A stretch of 32,270 nucleotides of DNA from an uncultured Verrucomicrobiales bacterium (GCA_913042895.1 CAJWMQ010000013.1:1-32270), one strand, 5' to 3'. Numbered from the stretch's first letter, positions 1-10,174 are shown. Made by a program: numbers and translations. Notes: generated by a model not told the origin, from the letters alone.

Positions 1-423
1 GCCCTGCGCCTGCGCCTCCTGCCAGAGCGTTAGCACCGCGTGTTCAATACGTCGCATGGCTTCCTCCTCGGGAATGCAGGTGTCGGTTACGCGATTGAGA
101 TGGCGGTCGAGCAGCGCCTGTTCATCAACCGGAGTAAGATCGCGATAATGCGGCACGCGCTCGTAGTGGTCGTGCGCCACCAGATTAAACACATCTTCCT
201 CGAGATTCGCCCCGGTGCAGGAGATGGCGTGGATTTTATCCTGCCGAATCATCTCGGCCAGCGACAACCCCAGCTCGGCTGTGCTCATGGCGCCCGCGAG
301 CGTCACGAACATTTTCCCGCCACCGGCCAACTGCGCGTTGTAGGCCTCCGCCGCCTCCACCAGGGTGGCGGCATTAAAGTGACGATAATGTCGCTGGATA
401 AACTGGCTGATGGGCCCATTCAT
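1..423 (-). CDS. Deoxyhypusine synthase-like protein (N-terminal part, runs off the left edge)
   Basis: Manual reverse translation from the ATG at 423: MNGPISQFIQRHYRHFNAATLVEAAEAYNAQLAGGGKMFVTLAGAMSTAELGLSLAEMIRQDKIHAISCTGANLEEDVFNLVAHDHYERVPHYRDLTPVDEQ..., which matches the deoxyhypusine/homospermidine synthase-like family. The frame is open to base 1. Confidence 0.88.
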   Translation of the reverse strand, partial: MNGPISQFIQRHYRHFNAATLVEAAEAYNAQLAGGGKMFVTLAGAMSTAELGLSLAEMIRQDKIHAISCTGANLEEDVFNLVAHDHYERVPHYRDLTPVDEQALLDRHLNRVTDTCIPEEEAMRRIEHAVLTLWQEAQAQG

Positions 424-428
424 GGGCT

Positions 429-1655
429 TCAGGTTTCTGTTTGGAAAAAGGTATCATGCAATTGCTGCGTAGCTGTTTCGCCTTTCTCGGCCTCTACCAC
501 GACGGAGATTTTAATTTCGCTGGTGGAAATCATTTCGATATTAATGCCGCCCTGTCCAAGCGTCTCAAACACCTTCGCCGCAATACCGGAATGACTGCGC
601 ATGCCCACGCCCACGACGGACACCTTGGCAATATCTTCATCGGCAATCACCTCGCCAAATTCAATTTCTTTCTGCAGCTCTGCGATCACCTTCAGCGCCT
701 TGGGCAAGTCTGGCTTGTCGGTGGTAAACGAAACATCGGTAGCCGGCGTGGCGGTGCCGTGGCTAATGTTTTGTACGATCATATCTACGTTGATCGCGCC
801 GGATGCCAACGCACTGAAAATCCGCGAGGCAGTACCCGGCTGATCAGGCACGCCCACAAGCGTTACCTTCGCTTGATTCTTGTCCAGCGACACGCCGCGT
901 ACCACGACGGCCTCCATACTTGCAGTTTCTTCCTTCACAATAGTTCCTGGGTTGGTGTTCAGACTCGAGCGAACTTCAAATTTAACGTTATACTTTTTGG
1001 CAAACTCCACCGAACGGCTTTGCATCACCTTCGCCCCAAGGCTCGCGAGCTCCAGCATTTCATCATACGAAATTTCCTCCAGTTTGCGTGCGCTGGCCAC
1101 CACCCGTGGGTCGGTGGTGTACACGCCATCAACATCCGTATAAATCTGGCACAAGTCCGCATCCAACGCTGAAGCCAATGCGATAGCTGTGAGATCGGAA
1201 CCGCCGCGGCCCAGTGTGGTAATACGTCCATCGGGCGTCATCCCCTGAAAACCGGCCACAATCACCACGTTGCCCTCATCAAGCATCGCATGTACCTGAT
1301 TGGGCGAAATGTTTTCTATCTTCGCTTTAGTATGCACGCCATCGGTCATGATACCCGCCTGCGCGCCGGTTAAGCTCACCGCCTTGAGATCTAGTGAATG
1401 CAGTGCCATGGCCAGCAGCGCAATGGTTGTTTGCTCACCGGTAGCCAGCAGCATGTCCATCTCGCGCTCACTAGGCAGTTGATTAATCTCACTGGCCAGA
1501 CGGATGAGATTATCTGTCACGCCACCCATAGCCGACACCACAACGACAATCTGATCACCCTGGCGTCGATACTCCGCCACGCGGTTGGCCACGTTCTTGA
1601 TACGGTCCGTGTCCTTGACTGAAGAGCCCCCGTATTTCTGGACGATCAACGCCAT
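429..1655 (-). CDS. lysC: Aspartate kinase with C-terminal ACT domains
   Basis: 408 aa; N-terminal VQKYGGSSVKD motif, TLGRGGSDLTAIALA, and C-terminal ACT repeats (VTLVGVPDQPGTASRIFSAL, VSVVGVGMRSHSGIAAKVFETL). Confidence 0.97.
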   Translation of the reverse strand: MALIVQKYGGSSVKDTDRIKNVANRVAEYRRQGDQIVVVVSAMGGVTDNLIRLASEINQLPSEREMDMLLATGEQTTIALLAMALHSLDLKAVSLTGAQAGIMTDGVHTKAKIENISPNQVHAMLDEGNVVIVAGFQGMTPDGRITTLGRGGSDLTAIALASALDADLCQIYTDVDGVYTTDPRVVASARKLEEISYDEMLELASLGAKVMQSRSVEFAKKYNVKFEVRSSLNTNPGTIVKEETASMEAVVVRGVSLDKNQAKVTLVGVPDQPGTASRIFSALASGAINVDMIVQNISHGTATPATDVSFTTDKPDLPKALKVIAELQKEIEFGEVIADEDIAKVSVVGVGMRSHSGIAAKVFETLGQGGINIEMISTSEIKISVVVEAEKGETATQQLHDTFFQTET

Positions 1656-1657
1656 GC

Positions 1658-2740
1658 TTATAGTCCAATTGCTGCCTTCACGGCGTCGGTGTTTGGTTCC
1701 ACCGAGGTTGCTTGCGCATTCGCATTGGTCACGGCGGTATCCGGATCCTTCAAACCATGTCCAGTCATTGTCGCTGTGACAATGCTTCCCGAATCGATAC
1801 GACCTGCTTTAACCATCTTCACAATTCCCGCTAAACTCGCCGCACAAGCAGGCTCTACAAAAATACCTTCCGAGGACGCCAGTAATTTGTAGGTCGATAA
1901 GATTTCTTCATCCGTCACGCTGTCAATCAGACCTCCGGAAAATTGGGCAGCCGCTTTTGCTCCTTTCCAACTAGCCGGATTACCGATGCGTATCGCGCTG
2001 GCAACAGTCTCAGGAAATTCCACCACTGCATCATTTACAATCGGCGCAGCACCTGCAGCCTGAAATCCCATCATATGAGGTAAAGTATCACTGAGACCGG
2101 CTTCGTGATATTGCTGAAATCCTTTCCAGTATGCTGTGATATTGCCGGCATTGCCAACGGGTAAAAAATGAAAATCAGGCGCGTCACCCAGCGCATCACA
2201 AATCTCAAAAGCAGCCGTCTTTTGGCCCTCAATACGAACAGGATTAATGCTATTCACCACCTCTACCGCACCGGTCTGACCAAGTTCACGGACGATCTCC
2301 AGCGCCTGGTCAAAGTTACCCTGAATTTTAAGCGTCTGTGCCCCGTACATCAATGCTTGGGCCAACTTACCCAAGGCGATATTTCCCTCAGGAATCAGCA
2401 CCACACACTTCATGCCTGCACGCGCTGCATAAGCAGCAGCTGATGCTGAGGTATTTCCTGTGCTTGCACAAACCACCACTTGGGCTCCGCGCTCGGCAGC
2501 CTTAGATACAGCCATCGTCATGCCTCGATCCTTGAAAGAACAGGTCGGATTCAGACCCTCGTATTTGAGATAGAGATCAAACTCGCCGTTGATCGCCTTG
2601 GCAAAGTTCGGCACACGAATCAGTGGCGTGTTGCCTTCCAGCAACGTTACCACCGGCGTGGCTTCGCTCACCGGCAATTGCTCGCGGTACGCGTCAATGA
2701 CGCCGCGCCAACCGGAAGTATTTTGAACGCCAATGCTCAT
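1658..2740 (-). CDS. thrC: Threonine synthase
   Basis: 360 aa PLP fold; LLEGNTPLIRVPN, YEGLNPTCSFKDRGM (PLP lysine), CASTGNTSASAAAYAARAG. Confidence 0.96.
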   Translation of the reverse strand: MSIGVQNTSGWRGVIDAYREQLPVSEATPVVTLLEGNTPLIRVPNFAKAINGEFDLYLKYEGLNPTCSFKDRGMTMAVSKAAERGAQVVVCASTGNTSASAAAYAARAGMKCVVLIPEGNIALGKLAQALMYGAQTLKIQGNFDQALEIVRELGQTGAVEVVNSINPVRIEGQKTAAFEICDALGDAPDFHFLPVGNAGNITAYWKGFQQYHEAGLSDTLPHMMGFQAAGAAPIVNDAVVEFPETVASAIRIGNPASWKGAKAAAQFSGGLIDSVTDEEILSTYKLLASSEGIFVEPACAASLAGIVKMVKAGRIDSGSIVTATMTGHGLKDPDTAVTNANAQATSVEPNTDAVKAAIGL

Positions 2741-4038
2741 GCGAAATTCTCCACGCGGATCATCACCGGCTTCGCCTTCACGGCGCTGAGTTTTCTGATT
2801 TCTTTCAAGGCCTTTTGCATCGCGGCGTTCTTGGCGTAGTGCAGCATCAGGATCAGGGGCACACTGCTGCCTTCGTGGCCTTCGGGCTGAATGACCGACG
2901 AAATTCCGATTTTGTTTTTCGCCAGTACGGCCGACACTTTTGCCAAAACCCCCGGTCGATCCAGCACGGACAGCCGCAGGTAATAGCAGGAGGTTGTTTC
3001 CTCAATCGGCCGTACGGCGCCATTGGATTCATGCGGGATGAACGCCTTCAAGCGATCGGTGGAGCCGTGTTTCAGATCCAATACCGCGTCGCCAATATCG
3101 CTCAACACGGCACTGGCAGTCGCATCCCGCCCGGCGCCCTGACCGTAGTGCAACGTATCACCCACCACATCGCCGCGCACGAGAATGCCGTTGTAAACAT
3201 CACTCACATTCGCCAGCACGTGGTCATCAGGAATCAAAGCCGGATACATACTCACCTGCACGGGGCCAGGCTTCGAAGTCTTTACAATCCCCAAGAGCTT
3301 GATGGCGTACCCCAGTGAATCGGCAAATTCCAAATCCAACGGCGCCACTTGTTCGATGCCCTCGGTATACACCTGCTTCGGCTTCACCCAAAACCCATGT
3401 GCCAACGAGGCGAGAATGCCGACCTTATGCGCTGCATCATAGCCACCCACATCAAGCGTGGGATCCGCCTCGGCATACCCTTGTTGCTGGGCGAGCTTCA
3501 CCGCCGCATCAAACTCCATCCCCTCGTTCATCTTGGTAAGGATGAAATTGCAGGTGCCGTTCAGAATGCCGTAGAGGTGGGTCACGCGGTTGCCCACGAG
3601 CGCTTCGCGGATCACCTTGATGATTGGTACGCCGCCGGCCACGCTGGCTTCATAATATAAATTCGCGCCAGACTTTTCCGCGGCGGCAAACAGTTTCTCC
3701 CCATGAAATGCCAGCAACGCCTTATTGGCCGTCACCACCGGCTTGCCCGCCCGCAAAGCAGCCAGCACCACATCTTTGGCCGTAGTCGTGCCGCCAATCA
3801 GTTCCACCACCAGATCCACCTTGGGATCATTCACCACCTCACGCCAGTCAGTTGTGAGCGCGCTTTGAGGCACTTTGAAATCGCGTTTCTTCCGGAGACT
3901 GCGCACGGCCACTCGCGTCACGCGCAGGCGCACGCCTAAGCGAGAGGCCATCAAAGCCCCGTTACGTTTCAAGGCCTGAACCACGCCGCCACCCACTGTG
4001 CCGGCGCCAATCAGGCCGATATTTACCGTTCGCGTCAT
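2737..4038 (-). CDS. hom: Homoserine dehydrogenase
   Basis: N-terminal GLIGAGTVGGGVVQAL Rossmann motif, GILNGTCNFILTKM, C-terminal ACT domain. ATG at 4038; the ORF track start at 4041 is a TTG one codon upstream. Confidence 0.96.
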   Translation of the reverse strand: MTRTVNIGLIGAGTVGGGVVQALKRNGALMASRLGVRLRVTRVAVRSLRKKRDFKVPQSALTTDWREVVNDPKVDLVVELIGGTTTAKDVVLAALRAGKPVVTANKALLAFHGEKLFAAAEKSGANLYYEASVAGGVPIIKVIREALVGNRVTHLYGILNGTCNFILTKMNEGMEFDAAVKLAQQQGYAEADPTLDVGGYDAAHKVGILASLAHGFWVKPKQVYTEGIEQVAPLDLEFADSLGYAIKLLGIVKTSKPGPVQVSMYPALIPDDHVLANVSDVYNGILVRGDVVGDTLHYGQGAGRDATASAVLSDIGDAVLDLKHGSTDRLKAFIPHESNGAVRPIEETTSCYYLRLSVLDRPGVLAKVSAVLAKNKIGISSVIQPEGHEGSSVPLILMLHYAKNAAMQKALKEIRKLSAVKAKPVMIRVENFA

Positions 4039-4130
4039 CAAAAAGGGGCGGGACTATGGCGAGAAAACGGCCTCTACACAAGATTTTTGCCCTTTTTTGA
4101 CGGCACACCCGCCCGCATACTGCCGCCCGC

Positions 4131-5435
4131 ATGGCATGGTATAAGCAGTTGCATTGGCAAATCCTCATTGGCATGGCCTTGGGCACGCTCTTCGGCGTGG
4201 TGGCCGCCCAAAATGGCTGGGGGCAATTCACGGCGGACTGGGTCGCCCCGTTCGGAACGATCTTCCTGAACCTCCTCAAGCTGATCGCCATGCCGTTGGT
4301 GATTACCTCGCTGATCTGCGGAGTGGCCTCGTTGTCAGATTTCAAAAAACTCTCCCGCATGGGCGGCAAAACCATTGGGCTGTACCTCGCCACCACGGCC
4401 GTGGCGGTGACCATCGGCCTGCTCGTGGTAAATGCCATCAAGCCCGGCGACCGGTTACCCGATGAGACCAAGGCGCAGCTGGAAGCCAAGTATCAAGCCG
4501 ATGCCACAAAACGTCAGGAAGCCACCGAGACTGTAAAGGAACGCGGGCCGTTACAGCCGTTAATCGACATGGTGCCCGATAATTTTTTCGGCTCCGCCAG
4601 CAGCAACCGAAACATGCTGCAGATTGTGTTCTTCAGTCTACTAGCCGGCATCGCCTTAGTGCAGGTGCGCGAAGAGAAACGACGGCCAGTTTTCGAGGTC
4701 ATCAGCGGACTGCAGGAACTGGTGATCCGGATCACGTTCCTCATCATGCTCTTTGCGCCAATCGGTGTATTCGCGTTGATCGCCAGCACCATCACCAACA
4801 TGGCCGGCGAAGATCCCAGTCAAATCCTCTCCCTCCTCGGCTCTCTTGCCTGGTATTGCCTAGCCGTGATCATTGGCCTGCTGCTTCATGCCTGCATTGT
4901 GTACCTAGGCCTGTTGAAAACGTTGACGCCACTTACAATCCCACGTTTTTTCCGAAGCATTGGCCAAGCGCAGTTGCTGGCCTTTTCCACCAGTAGCAGC
5001 GGTGCCACTCTGCCGGTGACTATGAAGTGCGCGGAGGAAAAATTGGGTGTCTCCAGAGAAGTCAGCTCGTTTGTCCTCCCGCTCGGCGCGACTATCAATA
5101 TGGACGGCACAGCTCTGTATCAGGCTGTGGCGGCAGTGTTTATCGCGCAAGCCAGCGGAATTGACCTTACCACTGGCGCGCAGATCACCATTGTGCTCAC
5201 CGCCGTACTTGCTTCGGTAGGCACCGCGGCCGTGCCGGGAGCGGGAATTGTGATGCTGATTATCATACTGGAAGCGATTAATGTGCCTGCGGCAGGCATT
5301 GCTCTGATCCTTGGCGTAGACCGGATTCTTGACATGTGCCGCACTGCGGTGAACGTTACGGGAGATACTGCGGTGACGGCCGTAATCGCCGCCTCGGAGA
5401 AACAACTAGATCCCCCTCCGGTTCCGAACGCATAA
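4131..5435 (+). CDS. Dicarboxylate/amino acid:cation symporter (SLC1/DAACS family)
   Basis: 434 aa; LLKLIAMPLVITSLICGV, serine-rich motif TSSSGATLPVTMKCAEE, PLGATINMDGTALYQ, DRILDMCRTAVNVTGD. Confidence 0.94.
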   Translation: MAWYKQLHWQILIGMALGTLFGVVAAQNGWGQFTADWVAPFGTIFLNLLKLIAMPLVITSLICGVASLSDFKKLSRMGGKTIGLYLATTAVAVTIGLLVVNAIKPGDRLPDETKAQLEAKYQADATKRQEATETVKERGPLQPLIDMVPDNFFGSASSNRNMLQIVFFSLLAGIALVQVREEKRRPVFEVISGLQELVIRITFLIMLFAPIGVFALIASTITNMAGEDPSQILSLLGSLAWYCLAVIIGLLLHACIVYLGLLKTLTPLTIPRFFRSIGQAQLLAFSTSSSGATLPVTMKCAEEKLGVSREVSSFVLPLGATINMDGTALYQAVAAVFIAQASGIDLTTGAQITIVLTAVLASVGTAAVPGAGIVMLIIILEAINVPAAGIALILGVDRILDMCRTAVNVTGDTAVTAVIAASEKQLDPPPVPNA

Positions 5436-5764
5436 TTCCCCTCAGGCCCCAACAGAATGACCGTCCTGGAATCCATCACCGGCGGACTCGGAAGCTCGCA
5501 TAACTTTCGGATGATGTCCTTTCGCACCTTGCGCTTTCCCGGCAGCAGGAGCGCGCAGGCCTTGCCCTCCTCCATGGATCAACGTTACGGATATCATCAT
5601 GTCAACATAGCGAAACCACAGCCCGGCACGCACAACGCTATCCTCGGTCTACGGCCATTTGTGGATCGAGGCAATCCGGTTTTGGTCTATGCTCAACAAC
5701 AGGTAAACGCCGGTGTGGGGCCGTTTCGCCCCGGACTGAATGTCTACATCTAGGCCCTCCCGCC

Positions 5765-7088
<1,324 letters not shown>

Positions 7089-7106
7089 GGGCTGAACAAT
7101 CACCGA

Positions 7107-7137
7107 AGCGGTAAGCGTAACGCTTGCCGCTTTTTTT
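7107..7137 (+). terminator. Intrinsic terminator downstream of eno
   Basis: AGCGGTAAGCG-TAA-CGCTTGCCGCT stem-loop (one G-T pair) followed by a run of seven T. Confidence 0.88.
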
Positions 7138-7465
7138 ATGCGCACCGCACGCAAAGAAACACATCCGGAGCCAGCTCCAAGCGTTCCTCCGCAATAGGTT
7201 TCCGGCAGCGAACGCACTGGCCGTAGGTGCCATTTTTGATGCACTTAAGGGCATTGGTTATGCGTTGGAGTTGCTGCTCCTGCCGGCGGCGTAGCTCGAG
7301 GGCCATTTGCTGATCCTGCATGGCGTCCATGCGGGAGAGGCGGCCGATGGCGGTATCCAGCTCCACCACATCGGAGGCGGATTTACTGGCATTGAGATCG
7401 TCTTCGATGTCCGCCTGCAGTCCGAGCAGTTTACCGCGGAAATAGGCCTGGCGTTCCGGGCTCAT
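7136..7465 (-). CDS. DksA/TraR-family C4 zinc finger protein
   Basis: 109 aa; coiled-coil-like N-terminus and CVRCRKPIAEERLELAPDVFLCVRC C-terminal zinc finger. Confidence 0.85.
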   Translation of the reverse strand: MSPERQAYFRGKLLGLQADIEDDLNASKSASDVVELDTAIGRLSRMDAMQDQQMALELRRRQEQQLQRITNALKCIKNGTYGQCVRCRKPIAEERLELAPDVFLCVRCA

Positions 7466-7473
7466 GAATCGGA

Positions 7474-8226
7474 TTACTCGGTCAACTTTTCAAAAAACAC
7501 CACGTGCTGCCACGGGAGTTTTTTGTAGGTCTGTACATGCTTGAGGGGAAAGAGGGAGGCTTCTTTTTTCACCTGAGCCTCACTCATTTTGTGCAGACGC
7601 TTAATCGGGACCTTGGGGTCTTCCGCCCGATACTCGACAAAGGCCACGCGACCGCCCGGTTTGAGGGCTTCCACAATGCCGGCCATCATTTCGTAGGGAT
7701 GGGAAAATTCGTGGTACACATCCACCATGATCACGAAGTCCAGCGAATTGGCTTTGAGCCGAGGATCGCTGATGGTGCCGCGCACGCCTTTCACATTGTT
7801 GAGCCCGAGCTTTTTCATGTTCTTCTCGAGCAACTCCAGCATCTCTGGCTGGATATCCACCCCGTGCACAGTGCCCTGCGGACCGATCAGCTTCGCCATG
7901 CGGCGCGCAATGTAGCCGGTGCCCACTCCAATATCGGCCACTTGATCGCCGGGCTTGAGCTTCAAGCACTGGATGAGTTCAGCAGTATTTTCCTCCCGCT
8001 CACGTTCCGGGCGTTCCAGCCAAGCCGCGCCCTGATGCCCCATTACATGGGAAATTTGCCGGCCCATGTAAAATTTGCCGATCCCTTCAATGTTGGACCG
8101 CAGCAATTGCTGGTACAACGCCTCGGTGTTGGGCAATTGAACAGGCCCAAACGCAGGCACTTCCTGTGCTCGAGCCACGCAGGTGAACGCGACGAACATG
8201 AATAGGGTTTTATAAATCGTCATCAT
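7474..8226 (-). CDS. Class I SAM-dependent methyltransferase with N-terminal signal peptide
   Basis: LKPGDQVADIGVGTGYIARRMAKLIGPQGTVHGVDIQPEML motif I, FVIMVDVYHEFSHP, LKPGGRVAFVEYRAED. N-terminal MTIYKTLFMFVAFTCVARAQ resembles a Sec signal. ATG at 8226 or 8223; the ORF track start at 8235 is GTG. Confidence 0.82.
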   Translation of the reverse strand: MMTIYKTLFMFVAFTCVARAQEVPAFGPVQLPNTEALYQQLLRSNIEGIGKFYMGRQISHVMGHQGAAWLERPEREREENTAELIQCLKLKPGDQVADIGVGTGYIARRMAKLIGPQGTVHGVDIQPEMLELLEKNMKKLGLNNVKGVRGTISDPRLKANSLDFVIMVDVYHEFSHPYEMMAGIVEALKPGGRVAFVEYRAEDPKVPIKRLHKMSEAQVKKEASLFPLKHVQTYKKLPWQHVVFFEKLTE

Positions 8227-8509
8227 GAAACTCACCCAGTTGGCGGGTGAACGTGTAGTGGTACGGGAACAGCACCAACGTGCGCTTGGCAGCCTCCTTG
8301 CCCTTTGCGGGCACGGTGAATGGCAGGGTCAGCACATACAAGGCACTGCCGCCGGTAAGCGCCATCAAGCCGAGCGGCCGGCAGATGAATACATCCGCAA
8401 TAATTGCTGGAGCGTCCTTGCCGGATCCGGCTGGGTTTGCGTTTACCTCACCGGCGAACAAAAAGGTGAACGCCAGTACCACCACGAGTTTCTTTTTGAG
8501 TTGAACCAT
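8210..8509 (-). CDS. Small conserved hypothetical protein with signal peptide
   Basis: MVQLKKKLVVVLAFTFLFAGEVNA signal-like start, then DVFICRPLGLMALTGGSALYVLTLPFTVP..., preceded by a strong Shine-Dalgarno (AGGAGGTAAGG-ATG on the minus strand). Confidence 0.72.
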   Translation of the reverse strand: MVQLKKKLVVVLAFTFLFAGEVNANPAGSGKDAPAIIADVFICRPLGLMALTGGSALYVLTLPFTVPAKGKEAAKRTLVLFPYHYTFTRQLGEFHDDDL

Positions 8510-8536
8510 CCTTACCTCCTGACCGTTATCAGACCG

Positions 8537-8980
8537 ATGCCGCCAAATTTCGTCAACCTCCACTTACCCACAGTTGACTTGGCTCCACACGCCAGCCTAC
8601 CCTGCGCCGTGGCTGAACAGGATCGGGCATGGGAAACGGGCTGTCATCTAGCCGCATTGGCGTTGCTGATAAAAATCCCCGTAGCCAATGTCTTTGGCCC
8701 GTTAATTGTCTGGTTGATCCGCAAAAACACCTCCGCTTCCACCGACCAACACGGCCGGGCCGTGCTGAATTTCCAACTGGCCATGACACTTTATTTTGTC
8801 GTGCTGTTTCTGCTCGGTAAGGTGGATGCCCTCGCCGTGCCGGTCGGGCTGCTCCTGCGGGTTTGGGCGTACCTGAATATCTTCTTCATCCTGCGCGGCG
8901 CCTACGAATCCGCCCAAGGTAAACTGTATGCCTACCCACTCTCCATTCGTTTTCTGCCACAACAAAAGGGATCCCAATGA
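8537..8980 (+). CDS. DUF4870-like membrane protein
   Basis: HLAALALLIKIPVANVFGPLIVWLIRKNTSASTDQHGRAVLNFQLAMTLYFVV is the typical DUF4870 pattern. Start taken at ATG 8537; the upstream extension to 8225 overlaps the opposite gene. Confidence 0.75.
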   Translation: MPPNFVNLHLPTVDLAPHASLPCAVAEQDRAWETGCHLAALALLIKIPVANVFGPLIVWLIRKNTSASTDQHGRAVLNFQLAMTLYFVVLFLLGKVDALAVPVGLLLRVWAYLNIFFILRGAYESAQGKLYAYPLSIRFLPQQKGSQ

Positions 8981-10095
8981 CCCTGCGCATCGGGATCATT
9001 GGCGGTGGCCTGATGGGGCGGGAGGCGGCGGCTTGTTTTGGGCGTTGGTTTGCGCTGGAAAATTTCCCCGTGCGCGCCGAGCTCGTTGCGGTGTGCGATC
9101 TGCGTGAGGAGTTGCTGGAGTGGTTCGCCCAAGTTCCCACGGTACAACTGCGCACGCAGGATCATCGCGCGTTGCTTGCGCGGGACGATGTGGATGCGGT
9201 CTATGTCGCCGTGCCGCATCATTTGCATGAGACACTGTATTGCGATGTGCTCGCGGCAGGCAAGGATCTGCTCGCCGAGAAACCCTTTGGCATCGACCTC
9301 GCCGCCGCCCGGCGTATTCGTGAGGCCGCTGAAGCCAGCGGGCGGTTTGTGCGATGCAGTTCGGAATTCCCTTTTGCCCCCGGCGCACAGCGTGCGTTTC
9401 AGTATGTGAAATCCGGCGCACTGGGCCGCGTACTCGAGGTGCGGGCTGGTTTTCTGCATAGTAGCGATCTCGACCCCACCAAGGCCGCCAACTGGAAACG
9501 CCAGTCCGCCACCTGTGGCGAGATTGGTGTGATGGGCGATCTCGGCCTGCATACGGTTCATATCCCCTTCCGGCTCGGCTGGAAACCGCAACGCGTGTTT
9601 GCGCAATTGCAAAAGGGTTATCCCGAACGCCCCGACGGACAGGGCGGCCGATCCACTTGCGACACATGGGATAATGCCACCTTGAATTGCGATGTGGAAA
9701 TCGATGGTGAACTTGTGCCGTTGCGGCTGGAACAGAAGCGCATGGCGCCGGGCCAAACCAACTCGTGGTACTTCGAGGCACTTGGCACCGAGGGCGGTGT
9801 GCGATTTAACACGACGGACGCCAACTCGATTTTCCTGTTCGACCACCAAAACGACCAGAGCTGGAACCGCCTGAATCTCGGCCACGCCATGACTTTCCCG
9901 GTGATCACCGGCGGCATCTTCGAGGCGGGTTTTCCGGATTACAATCTGCAGATGTGGGCTGCCTTTGCCGCCGAACGCGCCAGGACCTTAGGCGATCGTT
10001 TTGGCTGCGCCATGGTGGAGGAAGCGGTGGCCAGCCACGAGCTGTGGCAGGCCGCCCTGCAATCAAACGCCGAACACGAAGTCGTAACTCTTTAG
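8977..10095 (+). CDS. Gfo/Idh/MocA family oxidoreductase
   Basis: 372 aa; RIGIIGGGLMGREAAACF NAD-binding motif, DAVYVAVPHHLHETLYCDVLAAGKDLLAEKPFGID. 4-nt overlap with the upstream CDS. Confidence 0.92.
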   Translation: MTLRIGIIGGGLMGREAAACFGRWFALENFPVRAELVAVCDLREELLEWFAQVPTVQLRTQDHRALLARDDVDAVYVAVPHHLHETLYCDVLAAGKDLLAEKPFGIDLAAARRIREAAEASGRFVRCSSEFPFAPGAQRAFQYVKSGALGRVLEVRAGFLHSSDLDPTKAANWKRQSATCGEIGVMGDLGLHTVHIPFRLGWKPQRVFAQLQKGYPERPDGQGGRSTCDTWDNATLNCDVEIDGELVPLRLEQKRMAPGQTNSWYFEALGTEGGVRFNTTDANSIFLFDHQNDQSWNRLNLGHAMTFPVITGGIFEAGFPDYNLQMWAAFAAERARTLGDRFGCAMVEEAVASHELWQAALQSNAEHEVVTL

Positions 10096-10174
10096 GCGAG
10101 AATCATTCGGATATCGCGATTGGATTGTACTCATTAGGACAATCCCTCGGCAGCCACCAATCTAGCCCGTGCGA

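Noticed and set aside
5120-5575. Minus-strand ORF with a TVILLGPEGN stretch resembling the RsmE/SPOUT GPEG motif
   Set aside because: A short match only; most of the ORF is antisense to the symporter C-terminus, so this is probably coincidence.
8225-8536. N-terminal extension of the DUF4870-like ORF
   Set aside because: It would overlap the oppositely oriented small gene that has a strong Shine-Dalgarno; homology-like content begins after 8537.
8932-9885. 317-aa minus-strand ORF
   Set aside because: Lies antisense to the well-supported Gfo/Idh/MocA oxidoreductase and has no recognisable motifs.
10122-10145. Inverted repeat GGATTGT...ACAATCC between convergent genes
   Set aside because: Short stem, 10-nt loop and no T-tract; insufficient for a terminator call.
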